A stretch of 64,000 nt of DNA from Pedobacter suwonensis (GTDB taxonomy: Bacteria; Bacteroidota; Bacteroidia; Sphingobacteriales; Sphingobacteriaceae), in contig NZ_FOJM01000021.1 in the NCBI RefSeq assembly GCF_900111825.1, positions 25,726-89,725 of the forward strand, in the 5' to 3' direction. The notes under the pieces were generated by a model. It worked only from the letters and a program-made list of their open reading frames with translations, did not search any database and had not been told where the DNA came from. The stretch's first letter is position 1, and each line of letters opens with the position of its first letter. Shown here piece after piece: positions 35,360 through 43,775 of the stretch. Position numbers and translations under genes: made by a program.

Positions 35360-36745
35360 TTAAAGGTGTAATATTTCTTTAATATCAGAGATAATTTTGT
35401 TTGCCAAATTTTCGGCAATGGTTTCATTTTCTGCCTCACTATAAATCCTGATGATCGGTTCGGTATTAGAGCGGCGCAAATGTACCCAAGTTTTATCAAA
35501 TTCGATCTTCAAACCATCAATTGTGCTGTAAGGTTGATTTTTATACTTCTCTTCTACCTGCTTTAATAAATAATCGATATCCATTTCAGGTGTAAGGGTA
35601 ATCTTATTTTTAGAGATATGGTATTGCGGATAGCTGGCCCTGAGTACCGAAATAGATTTACCAAATTTAGCTAAATGCGTTAAAAACAAGGCAATTCCCA
35701 CCAAGGCATCCCGTCCATAGTGCGATTCGGGATAAATAATCCCTCCGTTTCCTTCACCGCCAATAATGGCTTGGGTAGCTTTCATTCTGTTAACCACGTT
35801 TACCTCACCTACAGCCGAAGCATGATATGATGATCCTGCTTTTTCGGTTACATCGCGTAAGGCACGGGTTGATGAAAGATTTGAAACGGTATTTCCAGGC
35901 GTATTTTTTAATACATAATCAGCTACGGCTACCAAGGTATACTCTTCGCCAAACATGCTGCCATCTTCATTCACAAAACATAACCGATCAACATCAGGAT
36001 CTACTACAATGCCTAAATCAGCATGCTGTTTCTGTACTTCTTTCGATATTTCAGTTAAGTTTTCTGGTAAAGGTTCAGGATTGTGCGGGAAGTGTCCGTC
36101 TGGCGTGCAGTACAATTCTACCACCTTACTTACGCCCAAGGCTTTTAATAATGCCGGGATAAAAATACCGCCTGTAGAATTTACACAATCAATTACCACT
36201 TTAAAATCAGCCTTTTTTATTGCTTCAACATCAACCAATGGCAAAGCCAAAACTTTATCGATGTGTTTTTGCAGGTAAGTATCATTTTTAATCACTTTCC
36301 CTAGCTTATCTACCTCGGCAAAATCAAAATCAGCACTTTCTGCTAAATCTAAAACTTCTTTTCCATCAGCATCGCTAATAAACTCCCCACTGTCATTTAG
36401 TAATTTCAGGGCATTCCATTGCTTAGGGTTATGGCTAGCAGTTAAAATAATCCCACCTCCTGCATTTTCATCAGGAACAGCCACCTCAACAGTTGGCGTG
36501 GTTGATAAGCCTAAATCGATTACTTCAATACCAAGGCCTTGCAAGGTTCCAATAACCAGGTTGTTGACCATCTCGCCGGAAATCCTCGCATCGCGGCCTA
36601 AAACAATCCTTTTATTGCCGGTTTTATTTACCACCCAGCTACCAAAGGCAGCTGTAAATTTTACAATATCAAATGGAGTTAAGCCCGCTCCTGCCCTTCC
36701 ACCAATGGTTCCCCGTATTCCTGAAATCGATTTTATTAGAGTCAC
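35360..36745 (-). CDS. glmM: Phosphoglucosamine mutase (GlmM-type phosphohexomutase)
   Basis: This 461-residue enzyme of the alpha-D-phosphohexomutase family carries IKSISGIRGTIGG at its start, the phosphoserine loop TASHNPKQWNALKL, the metal-binding DPDVDRLCFV, GGEGNGGIIYPESHYGRDA (sugar-binding loop) and LRRSNTEPIIRIYSEA at the C-terminal phosphate site. GlmM converts glucosamine-6-phosphate to the 1-phosphate for peptidoglycan. SGIRGTIGG and the length favour GlmM, but phosphomannomutase activity is possible, since the family is promiscuous. Confidence 0.88.
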   Translation of the reverse strand: MTLIKSISGIRGTIGGRAGAGLTPFDIVKFTAAFGSWVVNKTGNKRIVLGRDARISGEMVNNLVIGTLQGLGIEVIDLGLSTTPTVEVAVPDENAGGGIILTASHNPKQWNALKLLNDSGEFISDADGKEVLDLAESADFDFAEVDKLGKVIKNDTYLQKHIDKVLALPLVDVEAIKKADFKVVIDCVNSTGGIFIPALLKALGVSKVVELYCTPDGHFPHNPEPLPENLTEISKEVQKQHADLGIVVDPDVDRLCFVNEDGSMFGEEYTLVAVADYVLKNTPGNTVSNLSSTRALRDVTEKAGSSYHASAVGEVNVVNRMKATQAIIGGEGNGGIIYPESHYGRDALVGIALFLTHLAKFGKSISVLRASYPQYHISKNKITLTPEMDIDYLLKQVEEKYKNQPYSTIDGLKIEFDKTWVHLRRSNTEPIIRIYSEAENETIAENLANKIISDIKEILHL

Positions 36746-37039
36746 TTCTTATAATTTATTAGAGGCTCCAAAAATAAGAAAAAAAACAAGATAGCTACTA
36801 TTTAAACCTGGCTATATACCTGAATTTATGTAGCCCTTATGTCTACCTACGCGGTCAATTTAATAGAGCAGTGTAGCGCTTCACAATAAAATGGCGTGTA
36901 ACTAAATTCCTTACAGTGGATCTTTTCAGGTGCTTACATAAGAGGTTGAATTACTTGATATAAAAAATCAACCCAATAATATTTTTGCAACATTATTGCA
37001 TAAAAGCACATTCTAACTTTACTAGCGATTGTAAAACCT
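36746..37039. other. Divergent gap glmM / methyltransferase
   Basis: About 290 bases, AT-rich. A second -7-like element (TATTTTTG at 36980-36987) precedes the promoter below. No gene or stable hairpin seen. Confidence 0.45.
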
Positions 37040-37047
37040 TATATTTG
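37040..37047 (+). promoter_or_regulatory. -7 promoter element of the methyltransferase operon
   Basis: TATATTTG is an exact TAnnTTTG match 31 bases before the start codon at 37078, so the leader would be short. Confidence 0.6.
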
Positions 37048-37077
37048 CATCTTTTTAAAGATACAAACAGCTTTTAT

Positions 37078-37809
37078 ATGCAGCGCAAGTGGTTTCAATA
37101 TTGGTTCAATTCGCCATATTATCATATTCTTTACCAACAAAGAAATGATGCTGAGGCCGAATTTTTTATTGATAAGCTTACCTCTTTTTTAAATCCTGAA
37201 GCTGATGCCAAAATGCTTGATATTGCCTGCGGAAAAGGCCGGCATTCTATTTACCTGAATAAAAAAGGCTTTGATGTTACAGGTATTGATTTATCTGAAC
37301 AGAGTATAAAATACGCAAAGCAATTTGAGAACAGCAAATTACACTTTCTGGTGCATGATATGCGGAGGCTGTTTTACATCAATTATTTTGATGTCGCTTT
37401 AAATCTGTTTACCAGTTTTGGTTATTTTGATACAGAAAAAGAACACGTAAATGCACTTAAAACTTTCCGCAAATGTTTAACTGCTGAGGGGATTCTGGTG
37501 CTGGATTATTTCAATACCGAGAAGATCATCCGGAATTTAAATTCCTGCGAAACGAAATCACTGGACGGCATCACTTTTCAAATCACCAAAAGTGTTGTTG
37601 ATGGGAAAATCATTAAAAAGATCGATTTCGAAGATCAACAAAGGGTATATCATTTCGAAGAGCGGGTACAGGCATTTAGTTTTGAAGATTTTGAACGCAT
37701 GCTGGGAAAAGCGGGAATGGTTATCCAGAAAACCTTTGGCAATTACGACTTAGCTGATTTTGACAAAACTAATTCAGACCGGTTAATTTTAATCTGTAAA
37801 AAAGCATGA
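37078..37809 (+). CDS. Class I SAM-dependent methyltransferase
   Basis: The ATG at 37078 gives a 243-residue protein; 31 extra upstream codons come from a TTG and overlap the promoter, so I discard them. The SAM fold is clear: MLDIACGKGRHSIYLNKKGFDVTGIDLSEQSI (motif I and the acidic end of strand 2), then VHDMRR and FDVALNLFTSFGYFDTEKEH (motif II). The substrate is unknown; the end shows VIQKTFGNYDLADF typical of this group. Its TGA overlaps the ATG of the PAP2 gene (ATGA), so translation is probably coupled. Confidence 0.9.
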   Translation: MQRKWFQYWFNSPYYHILYQQRNDAEAEFFIDKLTSFLNPEADAKMLDIACGKGRHSIYLNKKGFDVTGIDLSEQSIKYAKQFENSKLHFLVHDMRRLFYINYFDVALNLFTSFGYFDTEKEHVNALKTFRKCLTAEGILVLDYFNTEKIIRNLNSCETKSLDGITFQITKSVVDGKIIKKIDFEDQQRVYHFEERVQAFSFEDFERMLGKAGMVIQKTFGNYDLADFDKTNSDRLILICKKA

Positions 37810-38369
37810 TCGAAAGCATACAGCAATTTGATGTAGAATTGTTTTTGAAAATTCACCGCGGACTTTCAAACGGCTTTTTTGATTGGCTGATGCCCCTTAT
37901 GCGCAACCGTTTCTTTTGGTCGCCGCTTTACCTGTTTATTGTTATTTTTTGCATCAGGCAGTATAAAAAACAAGGCTATTATATCATAGGCATGGTGCTT
38001 TTTACTTTCGCCATGGGCGATTTAATCGCCTCCAGGCTTTTAAAACCCTGGATATCACGCGTGAGGCCTTGCAATGATTTAAGTTTGGCTAATGATATCA
38101 TCCATCGTGTACCCTGCGGAAGTGGTTTGAGTTTTCCTTCGGCACACGCTACCAATCATTTTGCTATAGCTGTTTTTTTGATCTGCATTTTTTACAGCAG
38201 ATGGAAACCGATCCTACCCATTGGTTTGTTCTGGGCATTTATCATCAGCTTTGCACAGGTATATGTTGGCGTCCATTACCCCGTTGATGTAACTACCGGC
38301 GCTTTATTAGGAATAGTAATAGGCGTGATCTGTTCAAGAATATTTAAAAAATTACAACCTGATTTTTAA
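37806..38369 (+). CDS. PAP2 family membrane phosphatase
   Basis: This 187-residue membrane protein has the three PAP2 phosphatase motifs: KPWISRVRP (motif 1), PSAHATNHF (motif 2) and VYVGVHYPVDV (motif 3, with catalytic His), and five or six hydrophobic helices. It could dephosphorylate undecaprenyl pyrophosphate or another lipid phosphate. It overlaps the methyltransferase gene by four bases and is followed three bases later by a ZIP transporter gene. Confidence 0.93.
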   Translation: MIESIQQFDVELFLKIHRGLSNGFFDWLMPLMRNRFFWSPLYLFIVIFCIRQYKKQGYYIIGMVLFTFAMGDLIASRLLKPWISRVRPCNDLSLANDIIHRVPCGSGLSFPSAHATNHFAIAVFLICIFYSRWKPILPIGLFWAFIISFAQVYVGVHYPVDVTTGALLGIVIGVICSRIFKKLQPDF

Positions 38370-38372
38370 CCT

Positions 38373-39089
38373 ATGGAAATCTGGAAACTCTGCGTACTCT
38401 TTTTCTGTGCCTTTTTAGGCGGAACGGCTATCTTTTTGGTTAAAAGTGATAAATCTAAATTGCTCAAGCTGATTTTATCTTTCAGCGGCGCCTATTTATT
38501 TGCCATAACCGTTTTACATTTAATTCCTGATGCCTACAGCGGACCAGACAAAGGGCAGATTGGCATTTTTATTCTTATCGGTTTTTTATTACAAATTTTC
38601 TTAGAACAGTTTTCAGAAGGTGTAGAGCATGGCCATATCCATAAACAACACGATGGGCATGTATTTCCGTTTGGGGTGATGATCAGCTTGTGTTTACATG
38701 CCTTTTTAGAGGGTATGCCCTTGGCCAAAGAACAGCACAACGAATTGATTTTTGGGATTTCGCTACATCATATTCCTGCTGCCTTTGCATTGGCAAGCAT
38801 ATTGATGCAGAATCATTTCAAAAAAAGCAGTATTATTTTTTACCTCATTGTGTTTGCCATTATGGCTCCACTGGGCTTTTATGTAAGTGTTGGTTTAAGC
38901 AACGGCACTATTGGGGGCATTGATGCTTATTTTAATAAAATTATGGGGATTGTAATTGGTATTTTCTTACACATTTCTACTACGATCCTGTTTGAATCAA
39001 GCGCTGATCATAAAATCAACACCCGCAAAATGATTGCTGTTTTGTTAGGAATTGGCGTAGCATTAATCGGTTTCTTTGCCGGACACTAA
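38373..39089 (+). CDS. ZIP family metal transporter
   Basis: This 238-residue protein has about eight hydrophobic helices. The metal-path motifs are LCLHAFLEGMPLA (HxxxEG, helix 4) and SLHHIPAAFALA (HHxPxxxA, helix 5), as in ZIP importers of zinc, iron or manganese. A His-rich stretch (EHGHIHKQHDGHVF) in the loop before helix 4 resembles the metal-sensing loops of the family. It is third in an operon with the methyltransferase and PAP2 genes. The tandem repeat at 39099 follows it. Confidence 0.9.
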   Translation: MEIWKLCVLFFCAFLGGTAIFLVKSDKSKLLKLILSFSGAYLFAITVLHLIPDAYSGPDKGQIGIFILIGFLLQIFLEQFSEGVEHGHIHKQHDGHVFPFGVMISLCLHAFLEGMPLAKEQHNELIFGISLHHIPAAFALASILMQNHFKKSSIIFYLIVFAIMAPLGFYVSVGLSNGTIGGIDAYFNKIMGIVIGIFLHISTTILFESSADHKINTRKMIAVLLGIGVALIGFFAGH

Positions 39090-39098
39090 TTCAGTTGG

Positions 39099-39196
39099 CA
39101 GTTGGCAGTTTTCAGTTAGCAGTTTTCAGTTAGCAGTTTTCAGTTAGCAGTTTTCAGTTAGCAGTTTTCAGTTAGCAGTTTTCAGTTAACAGTTTA
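39099..39196. repeat. 14-base tandem repeat, 7 units
   Basis: CAGTTAGCAGTTTT is repeated five times without change (39113-39182), with a variant unit on each side (39099 and 39183). It lies just after the ZIP gene and codes for nothing. Confidence 0.95.
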
Positions 39197-39342
39197 CAAT
39201 TGGCAGTTTACAATTCTCAGTTTAAAGCTCTTGGTTGGCGATTAATCGGTTAGACCACTCAACTGTTAGTCCTTAAGCCGTTTTAAACGTTTAAATCGTT
39301 TATTTATTCAATCTTTACGGGAAAACATCTGTAAATTTAGAT

Positions 39343-39942
39343 ATGGATAAAATCGTAAATGAACCGGCCATAGCCTATCAAAAAAGGCATTATACTATTG
39401 AAGAATACCTGGAGATGGAAAAATCATCAACAGTGAAACATGAGTATTACCAGGGAGAAATCTTTGCAATGTCTGGTGCCGGAGAGAATCACAATGAGAT
39501 TTTCAGTAATGTTTTTGGAGAAATAGGCAACAAGCTTAAAGGCAAGCCCTGCAGACCTTACGGAAGTGATAAACGAATGAATATTCCGGAAAACACTTTG
39601 TTTACCTATCCGGACATTTCCATTTATTGCAATGGTTCAACACATAGTAATTTTGATAAAGACACTTCCATTTTACCAACTGCGATTATTGAAATTCTTT
39701 CTCCTTCAACCAAAAATTACGACAAGAATAAAAAATTCAAACTGTATAAAGATATTCCATCCTTAAAAGAATACATCATGATTGATTCGGAATCTGTTTT
39801 TGTACAATCGTATCACATTAATGAAAATAGAAATTGGCTGTTAAGAGAATACAAAGAGATTTCTGATACACTAACCCTTGTTTCAATGGGATTTGACATG
39901 GCACTAAGCGACATCTACTATTTTGTCCGTTTTAACAATTGA
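39343..39942 (+). CDS. Uma2 family endonuclease-like protein (DUF820)
   Basis: This 199-residue protein has the restriction-endonuclease-like fold of Uma2: YTIEEYLEMEKSS at the start, EYYQGEIFAMSGAGENHNEI, the Asp of YPDISIYC and the ExL of AIIEILSPSTKNYDKNKK, together the PD-(D/E)xK site. Such proteins are common in cyanobacteria and Bacteroidetes and are thought to be nucleases of unknown target. A TAAATTTA element lies about 14 bases before the ATG. It stands alone. Confidence 0.85.
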   Translation: MDKIVNEPAIAYQKRHYTIEEYLEMEKSSTVKHEYYQGEIFAMSGAGENHNEIFSNVFGEIGNKLKGKPCRPYGSDKRMNIPENTLFTYPDISIYCNGSTHSNFDKDTSILPTAIIEILSPSTKNYDKNKKFKLYKDIPSLKEYIMIDSESVFVQSYHINENRNWLLREYKEISDTLTLVSMGFDMALSDIYYFVRFNN

Positions 39943-40008
39943 ACTCAGAAAAATGCAGTACCAATTAGCCTATTTTCAGCCAATTGAAAACTGCAAATCG
40001 CCAACTGA

Positions 40009-40152
40009 TTACTTTTTCTCTTTTTTCTTCCCATAACTCCAGGGGCAGTGTTTACATTTATTTTTACAGCAATAACCACGTTTTAAATGGTAGGCTTCTG
40101 TAAAAACCATTAGTCCGTTTTCATTGAAATAAAAGTCTTCGCCTTCTTTCAT
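40009..40152 (-). CDS. DUF5522 small cysteine-rich protein (47 residues)
   Basis: On the minus strand an ATG at 40152 opens 47 codons to a TAA at 40009, too short for standard ORF cut-offs. The translation starts MKEGEDFYFNENGLMVFTE, then YHLKRGYCCKNKCKHCPW (four cysteines at 28, 29, 33 and 36) and ends in a lysine-rich tail. The pattern fluid-start/HLKRGYCCxxxCxHCPW matches what I know of the DUF5522 family in Bacteroidetes. The cysteines could bind zinc or an Fe-S cluster; this is inferred. Codon use is normal. Confidence 0.82.
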   Translation of the reverse strand: MKEGEDFYFNENGLMVFTEAYHLKRGYCCKNKCKHCPWSYGKKKEKK

Positions 40153-40259
40153 AGCCAATATTGAATGATTGAATTTTGAATGATTGAGCGAATAATGATG
40201 ATTGAGTGTTCATTTAATAGCTAAGGATGCCGAAACAGGTTCAGAATGACGAACGCTGA

Positions 40260-41201
40260 TTAATTTAATATTTTAAGCTCCAGTTTATCTTTAAAATAAT
40301 CTTTAAGCTGCCTACCATCACCGTGCAAAGTCCAAACCTGCCTGGGTTTAACTTTTTCTATGGTTTCCAGAATCGCATCCCAATCGGCATGATCAGAAAT
40401 ATAAAGTGATATTCCGTTTCGCTGCTGCAGGTTCTTCCATCCTGACGCAAAGGCACGGACTACATTAATGGCCTTATGGTAACTATGGAACACCATCGGC
40501 GGCACAATGTAAACCTGATGTTCCTGATTATTTTTCATCACCTTCCTATCATACATTTTGTAATTCCCTACTTTCACGCCATAATCTTCATATATTTTAA
40601 CAAAAGGCATAATGCTATGGTGAACCATAATGTTTTTTGTAGGGCAATGCTGGTTGAGCAACTGGATTATCCGCTGGCTTTTACCTAAGGCATAAGCACC
40701 CAGCATGATATTCGAATGGGTTTCGTTGAGCTTTTTAATTTCTGCTATGGGAGAAGGATGTTTGGTTTCCGGATTGGCGAAGGTGCTTTCTGTAATTAAA
40801 ACATCAGCCTCTACAAATTCAAAAGGTGCGCAAGAACCATCAGGTTCAATTTTATAATCACCAGTATACAGATACTTTACACCGTTATATTCCATTAATA
40901 CCTGTGCCGAACCTAAAATATGTCCGGCAGAATAAAAAGTGATGGTAATATCCTTTATTTTAAAAGATTCGTGATAATTTTTGGTAAAAAAATCAACCGC
41001 TGCAAATTTACGGTACCGGTGTTTCATAAAAGTCGCAGTAGCAGCAGTGCAGTACACGTTCTGGCTCCCACCGATAGCATGATCGCCATGGGCATGCGAA
41101 ACAACCGCTTCTTTAACCGGTTGCTGTGGATCAAGATAAAAATCCCCGTAAATACAATATAAGCCCGTTGGGGTAATGGTAATAAAATCTGCTAAAATCA
41201 T
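40260..41201 (-). CDS. MBL-fold exonuclease-like protein
   Basis: This 313-residue protein starts ADFITITPTGLYCIYGDFYLDP and has AVVSHAHGDHAIGG (HxHxDH), SAGHILGSAQVLM, YTGDYKIEPDGSCAP and VADVLITESTFANP, the pattern of beta-CASP and ligase-associated exonuclease proteins, ending with SDHADWDAI and QVWTLHGDGRQL. The beginning resembles ligase-associated 3'-exonucleases, but no ATP-dependent ligase gene is adjacent here. It is 44 bases downstream of coaE on the same strand. Confidence 0.82.
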   Translation of the reverse strand: MILADFITITPTGLYCIYGDFYLDPQQPVKEAVVSHAHGDHAIGGSQNVYCTAATATFMKHRYRKFAAVDFFTKNYHESFKIKDITITFYSAGHILGSAQVLMEYNGVKYLYTGDYKIEPDGSCAPFEFVEADVLITESTFANPETKHPSPIAEIKKLNETHSNIMLGAYALGKSQRIIQLLNQHCPTKNIMVHHSIMPFVKIYEDYGVKVGNYKMYDRKVMKNNQEHQVYIVPPMVFHSYHKAINVVRAFASGWKNLQQRNGISLYISDHADWDAILETIEKVKPRQVWTLHGDGRQLKDYFKDKLELKILN

Positions 41202-41245
41202 ATTGAAATGAAAGGATTTAAGAATGATATGATTGGAGTAGATCG

Positions 41246-41863
41246 TTATACATTGGCAAGCTTAAGGGCTTCTGCAGCCTTTAGAAACTGCTGATGCAAG
41301 GTTAATACCTGCCCGATGATGGATTGTTGTTCATCATTTACAATAAAATGTCCGGCTAGTTTAGATTTCTCTTCGTCACTAAATTGTTTGTCCATGCGCG
41401 CTTTAACCTGTTCTGCCGAAACACTGTCGCGCTGCATTACCCTTTTTAGCTTCATTTCATATGGTGCAGTAACCAGAACAGTGGCATCGCACATCTTGTA
41501 AGAACCACTTTCAAAAAGCAGAGCTGCCTCTTTAAGCGTGTAAGGAACAGTTTTTGGTGTGGTCTCTTCCCAGGCATCAAATGCCCTAAAAACGGCCGGA
41601 TGAACTAACGCATTTAATTTTGCCAGCGCTTCTTCATTATTAAAAACTATGCCGGCAATATGTTTATTGTTCAGTTTTCCATCTGCAAAATAACTTTCTT
41701 CACCAAAAGCAGATTTGATTCCGGCAACCAACAAAACATCTTTGCACATGATCTCCTTAGCAACCGCATCAGCGTAAAATACCGGAATGCCCAGTATCTC
41801 AAAAACCTTGCAGGCCGTTGTTTTGCCACTGCCTATGCCACCTGTTATGCCTACTTTATACAT
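41246..41863 (-). CDS. coaE: Dephospho-CoA kinase
   Basis: CoaE adds the final phosphate of coenzyme A. The 205-residue protein opens with VGITGGIGSGKTTACKVFE (P-loop), PVFYADAVAKEIM (the DADxxA motif as YADAVA), HPAVFRAFDAW and EAALLFESGSYKMCDATVLVTAP. The ATG shares its A with the TAA of ybbR upstream (TAATG), so translation is coupled. It belongs to the conserved Bacteroidetes row nusB-DUF1573-yajC-ybbR-coaE. Confidence 0.96.
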   Translation of the reverse strand: MYKVGITGGIGSGKTTACKVFEILGIPVFYADAVAKEIMCKDVLLVAGIKSAFGEESYFADGKLNNKHIAGIVFNNEEALAKLNALVHPAVFRAFDAWEETTPKTVPYTLKEAALLFESGSYKMCDATVLVTAPYEMKLKRVMQRDSVSAEQVKARMDKQFSDEEKSKLAGHFIVNDEQQSIIGQVLTLHQQFLKAAEALKLANV

Positions 41864-42810
41864 TATTTCTCTACAATGAAATCTATTTTTGAAGGTTTTA
41901 CGCTAACCAATTTACAGTAGTCGGGAAATTCGGTTATCTTCACCGTAAACTGACGATGCCCTAAATCCTTCCATTCACCAACATCAACAGTTGCAGTAAT
42001 AAAACTTTCATCAACCTGATCGTAATTACTCAAAGCAACTAAAAAAGTAACCTTAACTTTTTTAGGATAAAGTTTAATGCTGTTATAACTCCGGTTATTG
42101 ATGATTTTTAAAGGCACTTCAATGGTCTTTTCCGTAAACTCATCAACGGGCACTTTAACTTCAACAGATGATGGGTAAATACTTACGTTTTTATGAATGC
42201 TGTGCTGAAGAGCTACCCTTGCGGTAATACTGTTCTGTATTTTATCCTGTTTAAGTGTATCAGTTGGCCAAAATGTTATTTTAGAAAGTTCTTCCAAGGG
42301 GCCGGCAACCTTTACATATTTTGGATTGAGGATCACGTCACTTGACCTGCCATATTGTTTTGCAAACCCTAATTTATCAATCAATTTTACAGGAACTTTT
42401 TTTACTACGCGTTTGGTAAAATCGAAATAAAGGGTATCGGGCTTAACTGAAATTACTTTCTGCGTACTTTCCAACTGCCTGTTGATATTAAAAAGCTGAT
42501 CGGAAAAAACGATAAAATCTTTGGTATTGAGCTGGCTCAAACTAACAGAAACAGAAGGTGGATTGATTCTTAAACGGGCAAAAAGCAGCTGCCAGCCCGT
42601 CCCTTCTACCTGTAAATCTATCGTATCAGACTGTAAAGGATAAAATGCTCTTTTGGTGGGACTGTTTTTAAAAACCAATACGGTTTTAGCAACATAAACA
42701 TACTTATTATTTAATGCCATAAAAAGCCATGCGGCTATGGCCAGCAACAGGCAGGCCAGTAAGCTAAATACACGTCTTTTTTCAATCTTCGTTAATGTAA
42801 TGAAGGGCAT
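41863..42810 (-). CDS. YbbR-domain protein
   Basis: This 315-residue protein has one N-terminal helix (residues about 14-34) and then two to three YbbR-like repeats of about 90 residues (PVKLIDKLGFAKQYG...VKVAGPLEELSKI; PSSVEVKVPVDEFTEKTIEVPLKII). In Firmicutes YbbR (CdaR) regulates a diadenylate cyclase; no cyclase is next to it here, so role is unproven. It overlaps coaE by one base. Confidence 0.85.
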   Translation of the reverse strand: MPFITLTKIEKRRVFSLLACLLLAIAAWLFMALNNKYVYVAKTVLVFKNSPTKRAFYPLQSDTIDLQVEGTGWQLLFARLRINPPSVSVSLSQLNTKDFIVFSDQLFNINRQLESTQKVISVKPDTLYFDFTKRVVKKVPVKLIDKLGFAKQYGRSSDVILNPKYVKVAGPLEELSKITFWPTDTLKQDKIQNSITARVALQHSIHKNVSIYPSSVEVKVPVDEFTEKTIEVPLKIINNRSYNSIKLYPKKVKVTFLVALSNYDQVDESFITATVDVGEWKDLGHRQFTVKITEFPDYCKLVSVKPSKIDFIVEK

Positions 42811-42886
42811 AATAAATTAAATATGGACTATGATCCGGAAAAATAATTTTCCAAAATGCATTTAATCAAATGTAATAAAACAAAAA

Positions 42887-42910
42887 CAGTCCCGAAAGTT
42901 TTCGGGACTG
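42887..42910 (-). terminator. Terminator after yajC
   Basis: CAGTCCCGAAA pairs with TTTCGGGACTG (11-bp stem, 2-base loop), and on the minus strand it runs into TTTTTGTTTT. ybbR starts 77 bases later, so yajC and ybbR may be separate units. Confidence 0.9.
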
Positions 42911-42931
42911 CACTTAAATTTTATTAGTTTA

Positions 42932-43249
42932 TTATGCTTTAGGCGTAATCACCGCTTTGGTTGCATCTAATGAAACTGCCGATTTATCGAAACGGATCTT
43001 CACACCACCTTCAACCTCAATTAAAAAAGTAGTTTCATTCATATCTGCAATACGGCCGTGGATACCAGCAGTCGTTACAATTTTATCTCCCTTTTTCAAT
43101 TCTTCAACCAATTTTTTATGGTCTTTAGCTTTTTTAACCTGCGGACGGATCATGAAAAAGTAGAAAACTACCATGATCAGTACCATTGGTACAATTGTAG
43201 TTAATGTGCTACTTCCGCCTGCTGCTTGTAATATTACTGTTGATATCAT
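42932..43249 (-). CDS. yajC: Preprotein translocase subunit YajC
   Basis: This 105-residue protein has an N-terminal helix (about residues 18-38; MVLIMVVFYFFMIRPQ) followed by KKAKDHKKLVEELKKGDKIVTTAGIHGRIADM and EVEGGVKIRFDKSAV, the YajC signature. It is a partner of SecDF in the Sec translocon; secDF is at 15476. The gene lies between DUF1573 and ybbR, a conserved neighbourhood, and ends at a terminator. Confidence 0.97.
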   Translation of the reverse strand: MISTVILQAAGGSSTLTTIVPMVLIMVVFYFFMIRPQVKKAKDHKKLVEELKKGDKIVTTAGIHGRIADMNETTFLIEVEGGVKIRFDKSAVSLDATKAVITPKA

Positions 43250-43314
43250 TTCTTTTTTATTTGTTTATTATGAATTTTGATCGTTAAGGATGATGCCCAA
43301 GCCACCAAACCGAT

Positions 43315-43773
43315 TTATTTTTTTTCCAGCACCTCTCCTACCAGATGGACGGTACTTACGGTTGGCTTCGCATTAGATGTTACCGTTATCACCTTATCCT
43401 GCATCCCCATTTTGCCTTCGCTATTGAAAACTACACTGATGATACCTTCTTTACCTGGTAAAATAGGTTCGCCAGGTACCTGCGGAATGGTGCAGCCACA
43501 GGTTGCCGTTGCATTGGAAACAATGAGCGGACTCTTACCTGTATTTTTAAATTTGAAATCGTGTTTAACTTTTTCACCTTGTGTGATTTTACCAAAATCA
43601 AAAATATCGCGTTCGAAAACGATAACAGGTGCATCTGCCGGGGCAACTTTAGCTGTTTTTGAAGTGTCATTGCCAACCGAAACAGCCGAAGCAGTTTCGC
43701 TGGTTTGATTATTTTCATTGCGACAGGCTACGAATGAAAGCGCAGCAATAGCCAGGATAAATGTTCTTTTCAT
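43315..43773 (-). CDS. DUF1573 domain lipoprotein
   Basis: This 152-residue protein begins MKRTFILAIAALSFVAC, a lipoprotein signal with a lipobox (FVAC), then a Ser/Thr/Ala-rich linker and a DUF1573 Ig-like domain (IFDFGKITQGEKVKHDFKFKNTGKSPLIV...CGCTIP). DUF1573 proteins are common in Bacteroidetes, often near nusB and yajC, and function is unknown. It starts two bases after nusB, and the TCGCTIP cysteines are conserved in the family. Confidence 0.9.
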   Translation of the reverse strand: MKRTFILAIAALSFVACRNENNQTSETASAVSVGNDTSKTAKVAPADAPVIVFERDIFDFGKITQGEKVKHDFKFKNTGKSPLIVSNATATCGCTIPQVPGEPILPGKEGIISVVFNSEGKMGMQDKVITVTSNAKPTVSTVHLVGEVLEKK

Positions 43774-43775
43774 TT

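Noticed and set aside
39099..39196. Tandem array as a possible CRISPR
   Set aside because: Units follow one another without unique spacers and there are no cas genes, so it is a simple tandem repeat.
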